46,059 nucleotides of DNA from Halanaerobium saccharolyticum (GCF_003259895.1 NZ_QLME01000026.1:1-46059), one strand, 5' to 3'. Positions 20,305 through 29,218 are shown, counted from the first letter of the stretch. Numbers and translations: made by a program. The notes: generated by a model from the letters alone, not told the origin.

Positions 20305-20408
20305 ATAACGGGTGAAGGCTGGATGAGAGACCATAATTGGCGCCGAAGGAGCAAGGGGAACTGAAACTCTCAGGCAAAAAGAATTCAGCTGGACGTAACT
20401 CTGGACAT
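20305..20408 (+). ncRNA. Glycine riboswitch, single aptamer
   Basis: Conserved glycine-aptamer blocks occur in order: GGATGAGAGACC (20321-20332), CGCCGAAGGAGCAA (20341-20354), ACTCTCAGGCAAAA (20366-20379), and the closing GGAC...CTCTGGA (20391-20405). Only one aptamer is seen, where many glycine riboswitches have two in tandem. A terminator follows 20 bases later and gcvT lies downstream, so glycine binding should relieve termination. Confidence 0.88.
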
Positions 20409-20424
20409 ATTTTAGTTATTTATG

Positions 20425-20460
20425 AACAGGGAGTCGGATTACTTTCCGGCTTCCTGTTTT
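20425..20460 (+). terminator. Riboswitch-controlled terminator
   Basis: The stem ACAGGGAGTCGGA with TCCGGCTTCCTGT (20427-20457) is followed by a T-rich tract. It is presumably the expression platform of the glycine riboswitch. The next 160 bases up to gcvT are A+T-rich leader with no further structure I can support. Confidence 0.75.
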
Positions 20461-20621
20461 CTGCTTTTATAAAGGAAATAATTTTCATTAATTTTATTAA
20501 ATTAGGTTTTATTTGATAAAGATTAATTATTATTTATAATTTATTTATGTTCAAAAATATTTGTTTAAAAATATTAAAGTTAGAACTCTAAGTAAAATGT
20601 TTTTAAAGGAGGCCAAAAAAG

Positions 20622-21695
20622 ATGAAAAAAACTCCGCTCAATCAAATACATAAAAATTTAGGAGCTAAGATGACTGATTTTGGAGGCTGGGAAATGCCGG
20701 TTGAATACACCGGCATAATTGAGGAGCATCAGGCTGTCAGAAATCAAGCTGGGCTTTTTGATGTTTCCCACATGGGAGAAATTCTTGTCAGAGGAGAAAA
20801 TGCTGCAAAATCACTGCAAAAAATTATAACAAATGATCATCAGAAGCTGGAGGTAGGTAAAATCATTTACACACCTATCTGCAGGCCGGATGGGGGAATT
20901 ATTGATGATTTGTTAGTTTACTGTCTGCAGGAAGATCAATATTTAATGGTTGTAAATGCTTCTAATATTGAAAAAGATTTTAATTGGATAAATGATCATC
21001 TGCTTGCAAAAACAAAAGCTGAAAACCTTTCAAATAAATATGCTATGCTTGCTCTGCAGGGTCCAGAATCAAAAAAGATACTAACTCAACTAACAGATAT
21101 TGATTTAAATTCTCTGGATTATTACAGATTCAGGCAGGCTAAGGCAGCAGGAATTGAAATGATTATTTCCCGGACTGGTTATACAGGAGAGTTGGGCTAT
21201 GAACTTTATTTTGAGCCTGAAGCTGCAGAAAAAATTTGGGACAGGCTAATGGAAGCTGGATCGGATTTTGGTCTTAAGGCCTGTGGTCTGGGAGCTAGAG
21301 ACACTTTGCGTTTGGAAAAAACATACCCGCTGTATGGTAATGATATTGATGAAACTACTAATCCCTATGAAGCAGGATTAAATTGGACTGTTGCTGTTGA
21401 TAAAGGAGATTTTATCGGGAGAGAGAAATTAATAGAGATTGAAAAAAACTGCTGTCAGCGAAAACTTTCTCCATTTAAAATTACCGGCAGGGGAATGGCC
21501 CGGCATGGATATGTGGTCTATGCTGAATCAAAAAAAATTGGAGAAGTAACAAGTGGTAGTTATTCCCCAACCCTGAATGAAAGTATTGGTCTGGCCTATT
21601 TGAATAAGGAATATACAGAACCAGGGACTGAAATTGAAATTAAGATTCGAAAGCGAATGGTTAAAGCTGAGGTTTTAAAAGGTCCTTTTGTCTAG
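20622..21695 (+). CDS. gcvT: Aminomethyltransferase (glycine cleavage T protein)
   Basis: It transfers the methylene group from the lipoyl-bound aminomethyl intermediate to tetrahydrofolate and releases ammonia. The 357-residue protein starts KTPLNQIHKNLGAKMTDFGGWEMPV and contains the GLFDVSHMGE and GLGARDTLRLE motifs, both characteristic of GcvT. AAAGGAGG precedes the ATG. It is the first of four gcv genes downstream of the glycine riboswitch. Confidence 0.96.
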   Translation: MKKTPLNQIHKNLGAKMTDFGGWEMPVEYTGIIEEHQAVRNQAGLFDVSHMGEILVRGENAAKSLQKIITNDHQKLEVGKIIYTPICRPDGGIIDDLLVYCLQEDQYLMVVNASNIEKDFNWINDHLLAKTKAENLSNKYAMLALQGPESKKILTQLTDIDLNSLDYYRFRQAKAAGIEMIISRTGYTGELGYELYFEPEAAEKIWDRLMEAGSDFGLKACGLGARDTLRLEKTYPLYGNDIDETTNPYEAGLNWTVAVDKGDFIGREKLIEIEKNCCQRKLSPFKITGRGMARHGYVVYAESKKIGEVTSGSYSPTLNESIGLAYLNKEYTEPGTEIEIKIRKRMVKAEVLKGPFV

Positions 21696-21788
21696 GAGCT
21701 ACATATATTTAATCAAAAACAGCCTGGAAGCTAACTTTTTTAGTTTAATCTATTTAAATTTATAATAACACAATAGGAGGAATAAAAA

Positions 21789-22172
21789 ATGAGTGTAAAA
21801 GATGGTTTATATTATTCAGAAGATCATGAGTGGGTTAGAGAAGAAGAAGATTATCTGGTGATTGGAGTTACTGATTTTGCTCAGGATGAACTAGGAGATA
21901 TAGTTTTTGTAGAACTTCCAGAAGCTGAGGAAGAGTTTGAAAAAAATGATGCTTTTGGTGTTTTAGAATCTGTTAAGGCTGTATCGGATACTTTTATCCC
22001 GGTAAGCGGTAAAGTGTTGGAGGTTAATGAAAATTTGCTTGATAATCCTGAATTGATTAATGATGATCCCTATGGAGATGGCTGGTTAATTAAAGTTGAT
22101 CCTGCTGATGATTCAGAATTAGATGAACTTTTATCTGCAGAGGAGTATGCTGAATTCATAGAGGAGGAATAA
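21789..22172 (+). CDS. gcvH: Glycine cleavage system H protein
   Basis: A 127-residue lipoyl carrier that shuttles the aminomethyl group between the P, T and L proteins. The lipoylation lysine is Lys63 in GVLESVKAVSD, and HEWVR near the N-terminus is typical. AATAGGAGG lies upstream. The protein is very acidic, as is common for GcvH. The L protein (lipoamide dehydrogenase) is not in the window. Confidence 0.96.
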   Translation: MSVKDGLYYSEDHEWVREEEDYLVIGVTDFAQDELGDIVFVELPEAEEEFEKNDAFGVLESVKAVSDTFIPVSGKVLEVNENLLDNPELINDDPYGDGWLIKVDPADDSELDELLSAEEYAEFIEEE

Positions 22173-22174
22173 TG

Positions 22175-23512
22175 ATGGATTATATTTCCAATACTGCAGC
22201 AGAACAGGATAAAATGCTGCAGGAGATCGGTATTAAAGCAGTTAAAGATCTTTTTCAGATGATTCCAGAAGCAGTATCAGCAGATGACCGCTTAAATATT
22301 GAGCCTGGTATTTCCGAACTGGAGTTAATGAGAAAAACTCAGTTTCAGGCCGGGAAAAACAAAAGTCTGGATCAACAGATTTCTTTTCTAGGTGCTGGAG
22401 CCTATGACCACTATCTGCCAGGAATAATTGATGCTTTAATTTCCCGGTCCGAGTTTTATACTGCCTATACACCTTATCAGGCAGAATTAAGTCAGGGAAC
22501 TCTGGAAGCAGTTTATGAATATCAGAGTATGATCTGTGATTTAACAGGGATGGGAATTGCAAATGCTTCGATGCTGGACGGTGGTTCAGCAGCAGCAGAA
22601 GCTGTAACAATGGCTGCCAGAATTACAGGCAATTCCCGAGTTTTACTTCCTGATACTGTAAATCCAGCTTACAGAGAGGTAATAAAAACTTATGGAACTG
22701 GCTCTGACCTGGAATTTATTGATTTAAAGGGTAAGCAGCAAATTATTGACCCGGCTCAAATCAAAGAAAATATTAATGATCAGACTGCGGTGGTGGTTCT
22801 GCAGTATCCAAATTTTTATGGATCTCTAGAAAAAATGGATGAAATCTCTAATATAATTAAAAACAACAAAAATACACTGCTGCTGGTGATCGCTAATCCA
22901 ATTTTACTGGGAGTATTAAAAGCTCCCGCTGATTTTGGAGCTGATATAGTTGTTGGAGAAGCACAAAATCTGGGGAATGGCTTAAATTATGGAGGTCCTA
23001 ACCTTGGATTTATGGCCTGTAAAGATGATAGGAAGATGCTCAGACAGCTGCCTGGACGAATTGTTGGTAAAACAACTGATGTTGATGGCAAAGAAGGTTT
23101 TGTCTTAACCCTACAGACCAGAGAACAGCATATTCGGAGAGAAAAAGCAACTTCAAATATTTGTACCAATGAAGCCTTAAATGCTTTAATGGCCACTATT
23201 TATCTGTCGACAATGGGTAAAGAAGGTCTTAAAGAAGTTGGTGAGCAGTGTTATCATAAAGCTCATTATTTAGCTAAAAAAATTGACAGTTTAAGCGATT
23301 TCGAAGTTCTTAATCGAGACAATTTCTTTAATGAGTTTGTGCTGAAAACAGAAAAAGATAGCACAGTTCTGATGGAAGCTCTCCTGGCAGAAGATATAAT
23401 AGTTGGTTATGATTTGAAAAATATCGGGGAAGATGGAATCTTGGTCTGCACAACTGAAAAGAGAACAAAAGCAGAAATGGATAAGTTAGTAAAAAAACTG
23501 GAGGTGCTTTAA
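22175..23512 (+). CDS. gcvPA: Glycine dehydrogenase (decarboxylating) subunit 1
   Basis: The N-terminal half of the split P protein, a PLP enzyme that decarboxylates glycine. The SFLGAGAYDHYLPGIIDALISR, YTPYQAELSQGTLEAVYEYQ and YGGPNLGFMAC segments identify it. I chose ATG at 22175, 7 bases after GGAGG; an ATG one codon earlier, which shares a base with the gcvH stop, is also possible. The stop touches the GTG of gcvPB, so the two subunits are coupled. Confidence 0.96.
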   Translation: MDYISNTAAEQDKMLQEIGIKAVKDLFQMIPEAVSADDRLNIEPGISELELMRKTQFQAGKNKSLDQQISFLGAGAYDHYLPGIIDALISRSEFYTAYTPYQAELSQGTLEAVYEYQSMICDLTGMGIANASMLDGGSAAAEAVTMAARITGNSRVLLPDTVNPAYREVIKTYGTGSDLEFIDLKGKQQIIDPAQIKENINDQTAVVVLQYPNFYGSLEKMDEISNIIKNNKNTLLLVIANPILLGVLKAPADFGADIVVGEAQNLGNGLNYGGPNLGFMACKDDRKMLRQLPGRIVGKTTDVDGKEGFVLTLQTREQHIRREKATSNICTNEALNALMATIYLSTMGKEGLKEVGEQCYHKAHYLAKKIDSLSDFEVLNRDNFFNEFVLKTEKDSTVLMEALLAEDIIVGYDLKNIGEDGILVCTTEKRTKAEMDKLVKKLEVL

Positions 23513-24946
23513 GTGGAGGAAAAACTAATCAAAGATTACAGCAGTCCTGGTCGTAAAGGATATTCTCTACCTCCACTTGAGGTGGAAAAAAGTGATCTGG
23601 AAGCAGAATTAAATGGATATTTAAGAGAGGAACTTGAACTGCCGGAAGTTAGTGAAGTAGATGTAGTACGCCATTATACTGCTTTAAGTGAGATGAATTA
23701 TGGTGTTGATTCCGGTATTTATCCCCTCGGATCCTGTACCATGAAATATAATCCAAAACGAAATGAGAGAGTTGCCCGCACAGCAGGGCTAACAAATATT
23801 CATCCCTATCAGCCCGAAGAACAGCTCCAGGGTTCACTCGAGATATTATATCAGTTGAAACTGGATCTGGCAGAAATAAGTGCGATGGATGAGATAACAT
23901 TACAGCCTGCTTCTGGTGCTCATGGTGAATTTGTATCTTTAATGATAGTTAAAAAATATTTTGAAGAGCGAGAAGAAAATAGAACAAAGGTCATAGTACC
24001 TGATTCGGCTCACGGCACCAATCCTGCCAGTGCAACAATGGCTGGCTTTGAGGTAGTTGAGATTGCTTCTAATGAGCGTGGGATGGTTGATTTAGATGCT
24101 CTGGCAGAAGCTTTAGACGAAAAGACAGCTGCCTTAATGCTGACTAACCCAAATACGCTGGGTATTTTTGAAGAAGATATCTTAAAAATAACCGAGATGG
24201 TTCATCAAGCAGGAGGGTTGGTTTATTATGATGGAGCTAACATGAATGCAATTATGGGTTATGCCAAACCCGGTTTGATGGATTTTGACCTAATGCATTT
24301 TAATCTTCATAAAACATTCTCTACTCCTCACGGTGGTGGTGGACCTGGTTCTGGCCCGGTTGGAGTTAAGGATTTTTTAGCACCATATTTACCCCGGCCT
24401 CTGCTTAAAAAGGATGAAAAAAAGTATTACTGGGATTATCAGCGGCCAAAGTCGATCGGAAAAGTTCACAGTTTTTATGGTAATTATGGAGTTATGCTCA
24501 GAGCCTGGGCCTATATTAAAACATTAGGCGGCAGCGGGCTTAAAAAGACAACTGAAAATGCTGTTTTAAATGCTAACTATTTAAAAGCCAGGCTCAAAAA
24601 AGATTTTGAGCTGCCCTATGCCGAAGATAGTCTGCACGAGTTTGTTCTTTCCGGCAGCCGCCAGAAAGAAGAGGGAGCTTCAACCTTACAGATAGCTAAA
24701 AGACTATTAGATTATGATCAGTATGCTCCGACTATTTATTTCCCGCTGGTGGTTAAAGAAGCAATGATGATAGAACCAACAGAAACCGAAAACATCGAAA
24801 CTCTGGACCACTTTGTAGAAACCATGCTGACTATTTCCCGGGAAATAAAAGAAGATCCGGAACTGGTTAACAATGCACCTCACTCCACAACCGTTAGAAA
24901 ACTTGATGAGACAAAAGCAGCCCGAAATCCCGATCTTCATTGGTAG
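23513..24946 (+). CDS. gcvPB: Glycine dehydrogenase (decarboxylating) subunit 2
   Basis: The C-terminal half of the split P protein, carrying the PLP-binding Lys267 in [16 protein letters not shown]. The 477-residue product also contains [10 protein letters not shown] and [10 protein letters not shown]. It begins with GTG immediately after the gcvPA stop, with GGAGG 10 bases upstream. A perfect Noc-type palindrome is embedded in the coding sequence at 24832-24847. Confidence 0.96.
   Translation: MEEKLIKDYSSPGRKGYSLPPLEVEKSDLEAELNGYLREELELPEVSEVDVVRHYTALSEMNYGVDSGIYPLGSCTMKYNPKRNERVARTAGLTNIHPYQPEEQLQGSLEILYQLKLDLAEISAMDEITLQPASGAHGEFVSLMIVKKYFEEREENRTKVIVPDSAHGTNPASATMAGFEVVEIASNERGMVDLDALAEALDEKTAALMLTNPNTLGIFEEDILKITEMVHQAGGLVYYDGANMNAIMGYAKPGLMDFDLMHFNLHKTFSTPHGGGGPGSGPVGVKDFLAPYLPRPLLKKDEKKYYWDYQRPKSIGKVHSFYGNYGVMLRAWAYIKTLGGSGLKKTTENAVLNANYLKARLKKDFELPYAEDSLHEFVLSGSRQKEEGASTLQIAKRLLDYDQYAPTIYFPLVVKEAMMIEPTETENIETLDHFVETMLTISREIKEDPELVNNAPHSTTVRKLDETKAARNPDLHW
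24832..24847. promoter_or_regulatory. Second perfect Noc-type site, inside gcvPB
   Basis: TATTTCCCGGGAAATA contains the full 14-base consensus ATTTCCCGGGAAAT (24833-24846). It is the only other perfect match in the window besides the one before noc. Bacillus NBS sites are also often intragenic. Confidence 0.7.
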
Positions 24947-25041
24947 TTAAATTCTAGAGATAAGATGATTTGAATAAGTTAATTAGAATAGATTTTAGCT
25001 CCAGATGGAATAAAAGAGATGTTTTTATAGATTCGATATTT

Positions 25042-25069
25042 GCAAATGGCCCGGTTGAGGGCCATTTTT
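25042..25069 (+). terminator. Terminator of the gcv operon
   Basis: The stem TGGCCC (25047-25052) with GGGCCA (25059-25064) is followed by TTTTT. Extra pairing of GCAAA with TTTGC around it makes it largely symmetrical. Confidence 0.8.
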
Positions 25070-25132
25070 GCAGTTTAAGGTAGAATTATGATATAATATT
25101 AAATTGAAGTTAAATAAAAAGTGGGTGAGAAT

Positions 25133-25684
25133 ATGAAGGAATCATATTATAAGGAACAGCTGCCAGAAGCAGAAAAAAAAGAGTATCAGGAATGTGTTGA
25201 TTTGATGGAGAGAGGAAGCAGAAAAAAAACTGCTAAAAAACTGGAAGAATTTTTAGATGAAAAGCCTAATTTTGTTCCCGCTCTCAATAAAATGGCTGTA
25301 ATTCATATTTACAGAAAAGAACTTAATCAGGCCCAGTCATTATTAAATCAAATCCTGGAACAGGATCCTGATTTTGCACCAGCAGTAACAAACCTTGGCA
25401 GTATTGCAAAAGAAATGGGAAATCTGAAGCGAGCTAAAAAGCTTTATCAGAAGGCAATAGCTATTGACGAGGAATATGGGCCGGCCTATAATAATTTAGG
25501 TGTTATTTATAGAGAAGAGGGTAATTACTCTGAATCTATTAAACATCTAAAAAAAGCAAGAAAAAAAGGCAGTTTCAGTTATCATTTGAATGCAGACAAA
25601 CCTTTTTATAAGGATCCCGGGTGTCTTTTTGTTATTTTTCTAGTAGTTTCCTTAATTCTGGTGCTTTATCTGCTTTTAACATAA
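25133..25684 (+). CDS. TPR-repeat protein with C-terminal membrane anchor
   Basis: A 183-residue protein with about three to four tetratricopeptide repeats (for example LNQAQSLLNQILEQDPDFAPA and AKKLYQKAIAIDEEYGPAYNNLG), then a basic stretch and one hydrophobic helix at the extreme C-terminus (about 163-183), so it is probably tail-anchored with TPRs in the cytoplasm. ATG at 25133 follows GGTGAG; an in-frame GTG four codons earlier is less likely. A TATAAT lies about 40 bases upstream. TPRs imply protein-protein contacts; the partner is unknown. Confidence 0.8.
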   Translation: MKESYYKEQLPEAEKKEYQECVDLMERGSRKKTAKKLEEFLDEKPNFVPALNKMAVIHIYRKELNQAQSLLNQILEQDPDFAPAVTNLGSIAKEMGNLKRAKKLYQKAIAIDEEYGPAYNNLGVIYREEGNYSESIKHLKKARKKGSFSYHLNADKPFYKDPGCLFVIFLVVSLILVLYLLLT

Positions 25685-25731
25685 TATTTTTTGTATTTTT
25701 AAACGGGAATCAAAATAAAGGAGGTCTTAAA

Positions 25732-25911
25732 ATGTCGAAAGACTATTCTGTTGGTGATCGAGTTGAGTTTAAAAAAACACATCCCTGTGGGGGAAAGAGC
25801 TGGAAAATTTTAAGAGTTGGCATGGATTTTAAGGCAAAATGTGAGACCTGTGAACGAGTAATTATGCTATCAAGAAATAAATTTGAAAAAAGTGTTAAGA
25901 AAAAACTTTAA
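25732..25911 (+). CDS. DUF951 family small protein
   Basis: A 59-residue basic protein with MSKDYSVGDRVEFKKTHPCGGKSWKILR and CETCERVIML. The pattern H-P-C-G-G with a later C-x-x-C is the DUF951 signature and suggests a metal-binding or nucleic-acid-binding knuckle. The family is commonly found next to ychF, as here. The open frame extends further upstream, but ATG 25732 follows AAAGGAGG and gives the normal family length. Confidence 0.9.
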   Translation: MSKDYSVGDRVEFKKTHPCGGKSWKILRVGMDFKAKCETCERVIMLSRNKFEKSVKKKL

Positions 25912-25934
25912 TTATTAGGAAGGAAGATTAGTTA

Positions 25935-27026
25935 ATGAAAATAGGTATTGTTGGATTGCCAAATGTAGGTAAATCAACTCTTTTTAATGCACTGACAGAG
26001 GCAGGAGCTGATGCAGCGAATTATCCTTTTTGTACAATAGATCCCAACATTGGGGTTGTACCTGTACCAGATGGGAGGTTGGACTGGCTGGCTGAAAAAT
26101 ATCAGCCGGAAAAGAAAACACCTACAGTGATTGAATTCGTTGATATAGCAGGACTAGTAGAAGGTGCAAGCAGAGGAGAAGGTCTGGGCAATAAGTTTTT
26201 AGCTCATATCAGAGAGGTAGATGCCATCGCCCAGGTAGTGCGCTGCTTTGACGATGAAAATATAACTCATGTTGATGGTGAAATTTCTCCAGATAGAGAT
26301 ATTGATATTATTAATACAGAATTAATGATGGCTGATCTGGCTCAGGTGGACAAACGCCTGGAAAAAGCCAGGAAACAGGCCAAAAGTGGAGATAAAATTT
26401 ATCTTAAAGAGGTAGCAGCACTCGAAAAAATATCTGATGCTTTAGAAGAAGGTAAAAACATTAGACAATTAGAGCTTGATGAAACAGGGAAAAGAGTGGT
26501 TAAAGAATTACAGCTTTTAAGTGCTAAACCGATAATTTATCTGGCTAATGTCAATGAAGAGGATATAAATACCGGTCAGAATGAACTGGTCAAAGATGTA
26601 AAAACTCATGCTGAGAGAGATGGAGCAAAAGTAGTAGAAATAAGTGCTAAAATTGAATCAGATATTGCTGAGCTGGATGAAGACGAAAAAGAAATGTTTT
26701 TAGATGAACTGGGACTTGATGATTCTGGTCTGGATCGGGTAATTAAAGCCGGTTATGAATTATTAAATCTGCTGACTTTTCTGACCGCAGGAGAACAAGA
26801 ATGTAGAGCCTGGACAGTAGAAAAAGGTTCCACAGCTCCTGAGGCAGCAGGTAGAATTCACAGTGATATGGAAAAAGGTTTTATCAGAGCGGAAATTGTT
26901 AGTTTTGAGGATTTAAAGCGGGTCGGTTCGATGGCTCAGGCCAGAGAAGAAGGATTATTAAGACTTGAAGGAAAAGATTATATAATGCAGGACGGAGATA
27001 TCTGTCACTTCAGGTTTAATGTCTGA
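25935..27026 (+). CDS. ychF: Ribosome-associated GTPase/ATPase YchF
   Basis: An Obg-family P-loop protein of 363 residues: GLPNVGKSTLFNALT (residues 6-20), FVDIAGLVEGASRGEGLGNKFLAHIREVDA, NVNEED in place of NKxD (the change linked to ATP preference), and the C-terminal TGS domain. YchF binds ribosomes and participates in stress responses. It sits upstream of rpsF as in many Firmicutes. Confidence 0.96.
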   Translation: MKIGIVGLPNVGKSTLFNALTEAGADAANYPFCTIDPNIGVVPVPDGRLDWLAEKYQPEKKTPTVIEFVDIAGLVEGASRGEGLGNKFLAHIREVDAIAQVVRCFDDENITHVDGEISPDRDIDIINTELMMADLAQVDKRLEKARKQAKSGDKIYLKEVAALEKISDALEEGKNIRQLELDETGKRVVKELQLLSAKPIIYLANVNEEDINTGQNELVKDVKTHAERDGAKVVEISAKIESDIAELDEDEKEMFLDELGLDDSGLDRVIKAGYELLNLLTFLTAGEQECRAWTVEKGSTAPEAAGRIHSDMEKGFIRAEIVSFEDLKRVGSMAQAREEGLLRLEGKDYIMQDGDICHFRFNV

Positions 27027-27028
27027 TC

Positions 27029-27189
27029 TTATTTGAGTTATAATTTACACACAATCTCCATTTACGGCTTCAATAGATAGCTGATTATTAATTATTTGAA
27101 CTCCCTTCGGTCAAACAGCAAATAATTTTAACATAATCAGCTATATTTCAGCCTATTACGATTGAAGTTGTAAATTATATCTCAAATAA
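27029..27189. repeat. 161-bp imperfect foldback element (MITE-like or structured RNA)
   Basis: Terminal inverted arms of 21 bases (27029-27049 and 27169-27189) pair at 20 positions. Inner arms also pair: CTTCAAT (27068-27074) with ATTGAAG (27161-27167), TAGCTGATTAT (27078-27088) with ATAATCAGCTA (27133-27143), and AATTATTTG (27090-27098) with CAAATAATT (27119-27127). The loop is about 20 bases. There is no ORF and no T run after the fold. The whole could be a miniature inverted-repeat transposon remnant or a long RNA hairpin. Confidence 0.6.
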
Positions 27190-27361
27190 TCTAGGTGGTA
27201 TAAAGCTTTAAACACTAAATTTTCTAATGTTTATGTGTAATGTTGTATTTTGAAAAATCTATACGCATTTAATTTATAAAAAATCTACTCCGATTGAATT
27301 CACAAATTATACTATTGATAATCTCGTTAATACATCAGTCTGATAAAGTCAGGATAAAACT

Positions 27362-27868
27362 ATGCTAAAAAATTTGGATCAAAAATTATTTTTAAAACTG
27401 TATAATTTTACGCAGAAACACTCAGGACTTGCCGGGACAGCAGTTTTGATTACTAAATTTGCACCCAGGTTCTTCTCAACTATTTATTTTGCTGCAGTGG
27501 TCTGGCTTATTTATACTAATGACGTAAGGCTAAAGCAGTTTATTTTTGCTCCGGCAGTAGTGTATTTACTGGCAAAAACCATTCCCTATTTATATAATCG
27601 AAAACGACCTTTTGCAGATTTAGAAATCCAGAGTCTGGTTGAACAGAAAAATGATCATTCTTTTCCCAGTACTCACAGCAGCAGTTCGTTTATTATTGCG
27701 CTGGCCGTTTTAAATCTTAATCTTTTAGCAGGACTAATACTTCTTGCTGCTGCTACTGCAACAGCTCTCTCCAGAATAATGGTGGGAGTACATTATCCCT
27801 CCGATGTTTTGGGAGCCTGGCTGATATCCCTGATTTTTCATTTTGTAGCTTTAAACTTTTTTCCGTAA
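27362..27868 (+). CDS. PAP2-family membrane phosphatase
   Basis: A 168-residue integral membrane protein with the three acid-phosphatase motifs: KTIPYLYNRKRP (K-x6-RP), PSTHSSSSF (PSxH) and SRIMVGVHYPSDV (SR-x5-H-x3-D). The family dephosphorylates lipid pyrophosphates such as undecaprenyl pyrophosphate or phosphatidylglycerol phosphate. The substrate here is not determinable. Five or so hydrophobic helices are visible. ATG at 27362 has only a weak AGGAT upstream. Confidence 0.88.
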   Translation: MLKNLDQKLFLKLYNFTQKHSGLAGTAVLITKFAPRFFSTIYFAAVVWLIYTNDVRLKQFIFAPAVVYLLAKTIPYLYNRKRPFADLEIQSLVEQKNDHSFPSTHSSSSFIIALAVLNLNLLAGLILLAAATATALSRIMVGVHYPSDVLGAWLISLIFHFVALNFFP

Positions 27869-28080
27869 AGCAAAAGCAGCTTTGAAGCAGTTTTATCAGA
27901 AAACATAACAGGTATTAATTTCACGAGGAAAATTAATAATATTATTGACCTGAAAATTGATTTTCTGGCAAAAAAGTTTTGGTGAGGGAAACTGAGTGAA
28001 TTTTTGATTGGATTTTTTTATTTAATCAGATCATCGAATGGTAAAAATTGGTTCCGTAAACGGCAGGTGTAAAATTAAAC
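27869..28080. other. Intergenic region with no supported gene
   Basis: Between the PAP2 gene and the rpsF promoter there is no ORF with a ribosome binding site and no strong terminator. I see only short imperfect inverted repeats. Confidence 0.6.
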
Positions 28081-28109
28081 TTGCATCTTACATTGATAGG
28101 TGTTATAAT
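28081..28109 (+). promoter_or_regulatory. Promoter of the rpsF-ssb-rpsR operon
   Basis: TTGCAT (28081-28086), a 17-base spacer and a perfect TATAAT (28104-28109), about 70 bases before rpsF. Confidence 0.7.
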
Positions 28110-28116
28110 TTAGATT

Positions 28117-28166
28117 GGTTAAAAATCCATGCTCTGCTAGCAGCAGGGCCTTAGTCCGTGTGGAGG
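28117..28166 (+). promoter_or_regulatory. Possible S6:S18-type autoregulatory leader
   Basis: The rpsF leader contains a hairpin CTGCT-AGC-AGCAG (28133-28145), followed by GGCCTTAGTCCG just before the ribosome binding site. S6:S18 leaders in other bacteria use a hairpin with nearby unpaired CC and CCG. The resemblance is partial and the call rests mostly on context. Confidence 0.3.
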
Positions 28167-28178
28167 AGGTGAATGTAA

Positions 28179-28478
28179 ATGGAAGCAAGAAAAAGAGATT
28201 ATGAAACAACTTTTGTACTTAAACCAGATCTTGAAGATGAAGAAAAGCAGAATATCCTTCAGCGTGTAAAAGATGCTATTTCAGATCATGAAGGAGAAGT
28301 AACCGAGGTTGATGCCTGGGGTAAGAAGCAGTTAGCTTATGAGATTAAAGATTACCGTTCTGGTGATTATACAATCTTAGAATTTAATGCTCAGACTACT
28401 GTAGTTAATGAGTTAGAAAGAATCTTTAAGATTATGGATGGTGTAATTCGTTATTTAGTAGTTAGAAATGATGCATAA
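28179..28478 (+). CDS. rpsF: 30S ribosomal protein S6
   Basis: A 99-residue ribosomal protein that pairs with S18 on the small-subunit platform. RDYETTFVLKPDL at the start, GKKQLAYEIKDYRSGDYTILEF in the middle and VIRYLVVR at the end are typical. GGAGGAGGTGA lies upstream. First gene of the rpsF-ssb-rpsR set. Confidence 0.97.
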   Translation: MEARKRDYETTFVLKPDLEDEEKQNILQRVKDAISDHEGEVTEVDAWGKKQLAYEIKDYRSGDYTILEFNAQTTVVNELERIFKIMDGVIRYLVVRNDA

Positions 28479-28502
28479 TATAAATTTAGGTGGTGAATAC
28501 TC

Positions 28503-28985
28503 TTGTTAAATAGAATTGTTTTAATCGGCCGCCTGACACGAGATCCTGAACTTCGCTATACCAGTAATGGAACTCCAGTCTGCAATTTTACACTGGCAGT
28601 GGAAAGAAATTATACTAACCGTGATGGAGATAGAGATGTTGATTTTATCAACATTGTAACCTGGCGGGGTCTGGCGGAAAATTGTGCCCGTCATCTCGGA
28701 AAAGGTAGACTGGTTGGAGTTGATGGATCCTTACAGATTCGTAAGAGTGAAAACAACAACAGAACTTATATAAATCCTGAAGTTAACGCCGATAATGTGC
28801 GTTTTCTGGACTTCGGCAACAGTAATAGCCGCAGTAATAATCAGGGACAGGCTCAAAATAGTCAAAACAATAAAAATCAGCAGCAAAAAAGCTCTGCTCA
28901 GCAGAATAAAAAACAGGAGCAGGATGATTTTGATGCTCAATTTGATGATAATTTTGATGCTGATGATTTTGATGTACCATTTTAA
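28503..28985 (+). CDS. ssb: Single-stranded DNA-binding protein
   Basis: A 160-residue SSB with the N-terminal OB fold (LNRIVLIGRLTRDPELRYTSNGTPVCNFTLAVERNY), a Gln/Asn/Lys-rich flexible linker (about 108-138) and an acidic tail ending DDFDVPF, the conserved protein-interaction tip. It begins with TTG at 28503, giving the standard (M)LNR start. It protects ssDNA and recruits repair proteins; the gene lies between rpsF and rpsR as usual. Confidence 0.97.
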   Translation: MLNRIVLIGRLTRDPELRYTSNGTPVCNFTLAVERNYTNRDGDRDVDFINIVTWRGLAENCARHLGKGRLVGVDGSLQIRKSENNNRTYINPEVNADNVRFLDFGNSNSRSNNQGQAQNSQNNKNQQQKSSAQQNKKQEQDDFDAQFDDNFDADDFDVPF

Positions 28986-29002
28986 AAAGGAGGTAAATTT
29001 TA

Positions 29003-29218
29003 ATGCCTAGAGGTAGAAATAAGTCATGCCATTTTTGTGCAAATGAAGATAAAAAAATAGACTATAAAGACTTAAGAACTTTAAATAGATATCTTACAGA
29101 TCGTGGAAAAATCATGCCGCGTCGTGTAACAGGAAATTGTTCCAAACACCAAAAATTGATTACACAGGCAGTAAAAAGAGCTAGATCAGTTGCTTTACTG
29201 CCCTATGTAAAAGAATAA
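29003..29218 (+). CDS. rpsR: 30S ribosomal protein S18
   Basis: A 71-residue basic protein with the zinc-binding (C+) N-terminus [17 protein letters not shown] and a later cysteine-histidine pair (NCSKH), plus [16 protein letters not shown]. It partners with S6. AAAGGAGG precedes the ATG. The cysteines indicate a zinc-dependent form. Confidence 0.97.
   Translation: MPRGRNKSCHFCANEDKKIDYKDLRTLNRYLTDRGKIMPRRVTGNCSKHQKLITQAVKRARSVALLPYVKE

Noticed and set aside
22242-22610. Long minus-strand ORF of 122 codons inside gcvPA
   Set aside because: It is a shadow of the gcvPA frame, with no ribosome binding site and no recognisable domain.
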